Positions 6,638 to 8,050 of a stretch of 8,050 nucleotides of DNA are shown here, one piece after another. Each line of letters starts with the position of its first letter. The stretch's first letter is position 1. The notes beneath the pieces are model-generated. The model made no database searches, was not told where the DNA came from, and saw only the letters and a program-made list of their open reading frames with translations. Source of the DNA: DASUSF01 sp036375275 (lineage in GTDB: Bacteria; Pseudomonadota; Alphaproteobacteria; Geminicoccales; Geminicoccaceae). The stretch covers positions 1 to 8,050 of the forward strand of contig DASUSF010000118.1 in assembly GCA_036375275.1 (NCBI GenBank). The letters run 5' to 3'. Both the position numbers and the translations under genes were made by a program.

Positions 6638-6712
6638 GCCGGCGATGAAGCAGCGGGAGCACAGCACGACCGGCTTGTCCGCCACACCCCCTTGCCGCAG
6701 CCGCCCGGGCCA

Positions 6713-6816
6713 GTAAGCTTGAGGTGCCGGCGGAATAACGCGTCTTGATTGGGGAAGCGTTATTCGCCTTTTACTTCTGGTTGAGCGTCGTCCGGCCAGT
6801 GCTGGATGAAGCTTAC
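6713..6816. repeat. Outer inverted repeat around the terminator
   Basis: GTAAGCTT (6713-6720) and AAGCTTAC (6809-6816) are perfect inverted copies of each other. They flank the terminator hairpin, giving two nested palindromes within ~104 bases. This could be chance, an operator pair, or the ends of a small inserted element. No target-site duplication could be identified with confidence. Confidence 0.3.
6728..6772 (+). terminator. Rho-independent terminator after the ZIP transporter gene
   Basis: GAATAACGC (6733-6741) pairs perfectly with GCGTTATTC (6757-6765). The stem extends through GGC/GCC with one bulged G, the loop is 15 bases, and TTTT (6769-6772) follows. It lies ~90 bases after the ZIP stop and ~90 before the RTX gene, so it should separate the two transcripts. 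Confidence 0.7.
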
Positions 6817-6863
6817 GGGCAGCAGCCCCGGCCCGGTCCGAGTTGATTGAGGGATGAATCGCG

Positions 6864-8050
6864 ATGGCGACTGATCTGGAGCGCTTCGGCTTCCGCGAGG
6901 TGGGTGGAACCCGCGGCGAGGATGCCTTCACCAGCAGTTCACCGAACACGGTCCACCTCGGTGGCCCGGGCAACGACCTCTTCATCGCGAGCGATGCGCT
7001 CGACGCCGAGACGGGGGCGCACTTCTTCCTCGGCGGCGGCGGCTCGGACCAGTACCAGCTCGATCCTGAAACCTTCACGGTGATCGGCAACGGCGGCGGA
7101 CGCGACGTCGTTCTCGCCCCCGGGTTGAGCTTCACCGGCGCGACCGTGTTCGAGGTCGACCGGCAGCATCTAGGCGTGGTCGATCCCGAGACCGGCGCGG
7201 GCGTCGTGATCCTCGACTGGATCAGCGACCGGATCGACAGCATCGAGTTCTCCGACGGCGTGCGCCGGATCGGGATCGACATCAACCCGGTGCAGCTCCG
7301 CTTCGAGCCCAACGTCATCACCGACCAGAGCTTCGCGGAGCTCTCGGCGAATGGGATCCTGCCGCCGGGCGCCGCTCTCGATGACGAGCTGATCGAAGCT
7401 CTCACCGCCCGCGCGGAGGCGTTCGAGGACGAGGCGGGCGACGGGCTCTCGATCGTGGGCGGCGAGGCCGGCGAGGTGCTGTCCGGCGGCGACGGGCCGG
7501 ACATGCTCGACGGCGCCGGCGGCGACGACCGGATCGACGGCCTGGCCGGCGACGACCGCCTGCTCGGGGGCGATGGCGACGACCTGATCCTGGCCGGGGA
7601 CGGCGCCGACGACGTGGACGGCGGGCGCGGCGACGACCAGCTGTCGGGCGATGCCGGGGCCGATGTGGTGAGGGGCGGGGACGGCAACGATCGGCTCCAG
7701 GGCGGCGGCCAGGGCGACCGGCTCGATGGCGGGCGCGGCGACGACGACCTCGACGGCAGTGGCGGCAGCGACACCCTGCTCGGCGGTGACGGCAGCGACC
7801 GGATCGACGGCGGCGGCGGCGACGACAGCCTCGTTGGCGGCCGGGGCGATGACCGCCTCGACGGCGGCGGCGGCGACGATCGTCTCCGCGGCGGCGGCGA
7901 CGACGATCGCCTGGCTGGCGGGAGCGGGAACGATGAGCTTCGCGGCGGCGGCGGCGACGACGTCCTGGACGGCGGGGACGGCCGGGACGAGGTCCAGGGC
8001 GGCCAGGGCAACGACGACCTGACCGGCGGCAGTGTCAACGACGCGCTCCG
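6864..8050 (+). CDS. RTX-type calcium-binding repeat protein, 5' part (runs off the window)
   Basis: An open frame of 395 codons with no stop before the right edge. The first ~198 residues hold three isolated RTX-like turns (HLGGPGNDLFIAS near 32-44, FFLGGGGSDQYQL near 54-66, and VIGNGGGRDVVLAPG near 73-87). A segment ending VVILDWISDRIDSIEFSDG resembles the haemolysin-type calcium-binding related domain. Residues 199-395 are 22 consecutive nonapeptides of the GGxGxDxLx type, which bind Ca2+ in a parallel beta-roll outside the cell. There is no N-terminal signal peptide, as expected for type I secretion, whose signal would lie at the C-terminus beyond the window. The start is fixed by an in-frame TGA at 6855-6857, and GAGGG (6849-6853) serves as ribosome binding site. 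The rest of the protein is needed to say whether it is an enzyme, adhesin or surface-layer protein. Confidence 0.9.
   Translation, partial: MATDLERFGFREVGGTRGEDAFTSSSPNTVHLGGPGNDLFIASDALDAETGAHFFLGGGGSDQYQLDPETFTVIGNGGGRDVVLAPGLSFTGATVFEVDRQHLGVVDPETGAGVVILDWISDRIDSIEFSDGVRRIGIDINPVQLRFEPNVITDQSFAELSANGILPPGAALDDELIEALTARAEAFEDEAGDGLSIVGGEAGEVLSGGDGPDMLDGAGGDDRIDGLAGDDRLLGGDGDDLILAGDGADDVDGGRGDDQLSGDAGADVVRGGDGNDRLQGGGQGDRLDGGRGDDDLDGSGGSDTLLGGDGSDRIDGGGGDDSLVGGRGDDRLDGGGGDDRLRGGGDDDRLAGGSGNDELRGGGGDDVLDGGDGRDEVQGGQGNDDLTGGSVNDAL
7458..8050 (+). repeat. Tandem array of 27-bp units encoding RTX nonapeptides
   Basis: Twenty-two units of 27 bases lie in strict phase without insertion or deletion; the last unit is cut by the window edge. 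In 21 of 22 units the sixth residue is Asp, the key Ca2+ ligand; the first unit (GGEAGEVLS) has Glu. Unit 22 (GGSVNDAL) departs from the pattern and may mark the end of the array. The bases vary between units although the protein pattern is kept, so this is an old array and not a fresh DNA duplication. Confidence 0.93.

Noticed and set aside
5038..6648. 536-codon plus-strand frame through hydrolase and ZIP genes in another frame
   Set aside because: Arg/Gly/Pro-rich shadow crossing two genes with intact motifs.
6854..6874. Earlier ATG close to the RTX ribosome binding site
   Set aside because: It is in another frame and ends after six codons (MNRDGD). The RTX frame itself has a stop at 6855-6857 and starts at 6864.
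6359..8038. 559-codon minus-strand frame opposite the RTX gene
   Set aside because: Its Ser/Pro-rich repeats are the antisense reading of the Gly/Asp nonapeptide array.
7458..8050. A regular ~27-bp repeat that could be mistaken for a CRISPR or minisatellite
   Set aside because: The units are contiguous with no spacers, vary at silent positions and keep the protein pattern GGxGxDxLx, so they are coding RTX repeats.

Overview
The window comes from a very GC-rich bacterium, most likely an alphaproteobacterium. The first ~354 bases are the 5' part of a 16S rRNA gene on the minus strand. Its start (AGAGTTTGATCCTGGCTCAG, then AACGAACGCTGGCGGC and CGCCTAACACATGCAAGTCG) and its leader with a boxA-like element are of alphaproteobacterial type. 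A Rhodospirillales-like lineage is a guess from the general look of the 16S and was not tested. Every coding frame is so GC-rich that long open frames also run on the opposite strand; these are shadows and are left out.

Layout: (1) 1-~850: start of an rRNA operon running leftwards, with leader, boxA, a clear promoter (-35 TTGAGG, 17 bp, -10 TATAAA) and a second promoter-like repeat upstream. (2) 920-2491 (+): membrane-anchored M23 peptidase with a LysM-like domain, transcribed away from the rRNA operon. (3) 3459-2573 (-): a two-gene unit of a small two-helix membrane protein and a class I SAM methyltransferase, joined by a GTGA stop/start overlap. (4) 3561-4523 (+): a DapA-superfamily protein that keeps the Schiff-base lysine but lacks the usual Thr and Tyr of the active site. 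(5) 4524-4933: a ~410-base gap with two CtrA-half-site-like octamers, a tiny ORF overlapping the preceding stop codon, and a strong 74-nt imperfect palindrome. (6) 4934-5818 (+): alpha/beta hydrolase. (7) 5861-6637 (+): ZIP-family metal transporter of the GufA type, followed by a good rho-independent terminator. (8) 6864 to the right edge (+): the first 395 codons of an RTX (calcium-binding nonapeptide repeat) protein, ending in 22 uninterrupted nonapeptides and running off the window.

The genes do not form one obvious pathway. The window looks like ordinary chromosome next to an rRNA operon: envelope maintenance (M23), small-molecule enzymes (methyltransferase, DapA-like aldolase/lyase, hydrolase), metal transport (ZIP) and a probably type-I-secreted RTX protein. 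I do not see a defence system, phage, integron or CRISPR. The items most worth following up are the RTX gene (cut off at the window edge), the palindrome at 4628-4701, and the altered active site of the DapA-like protein.
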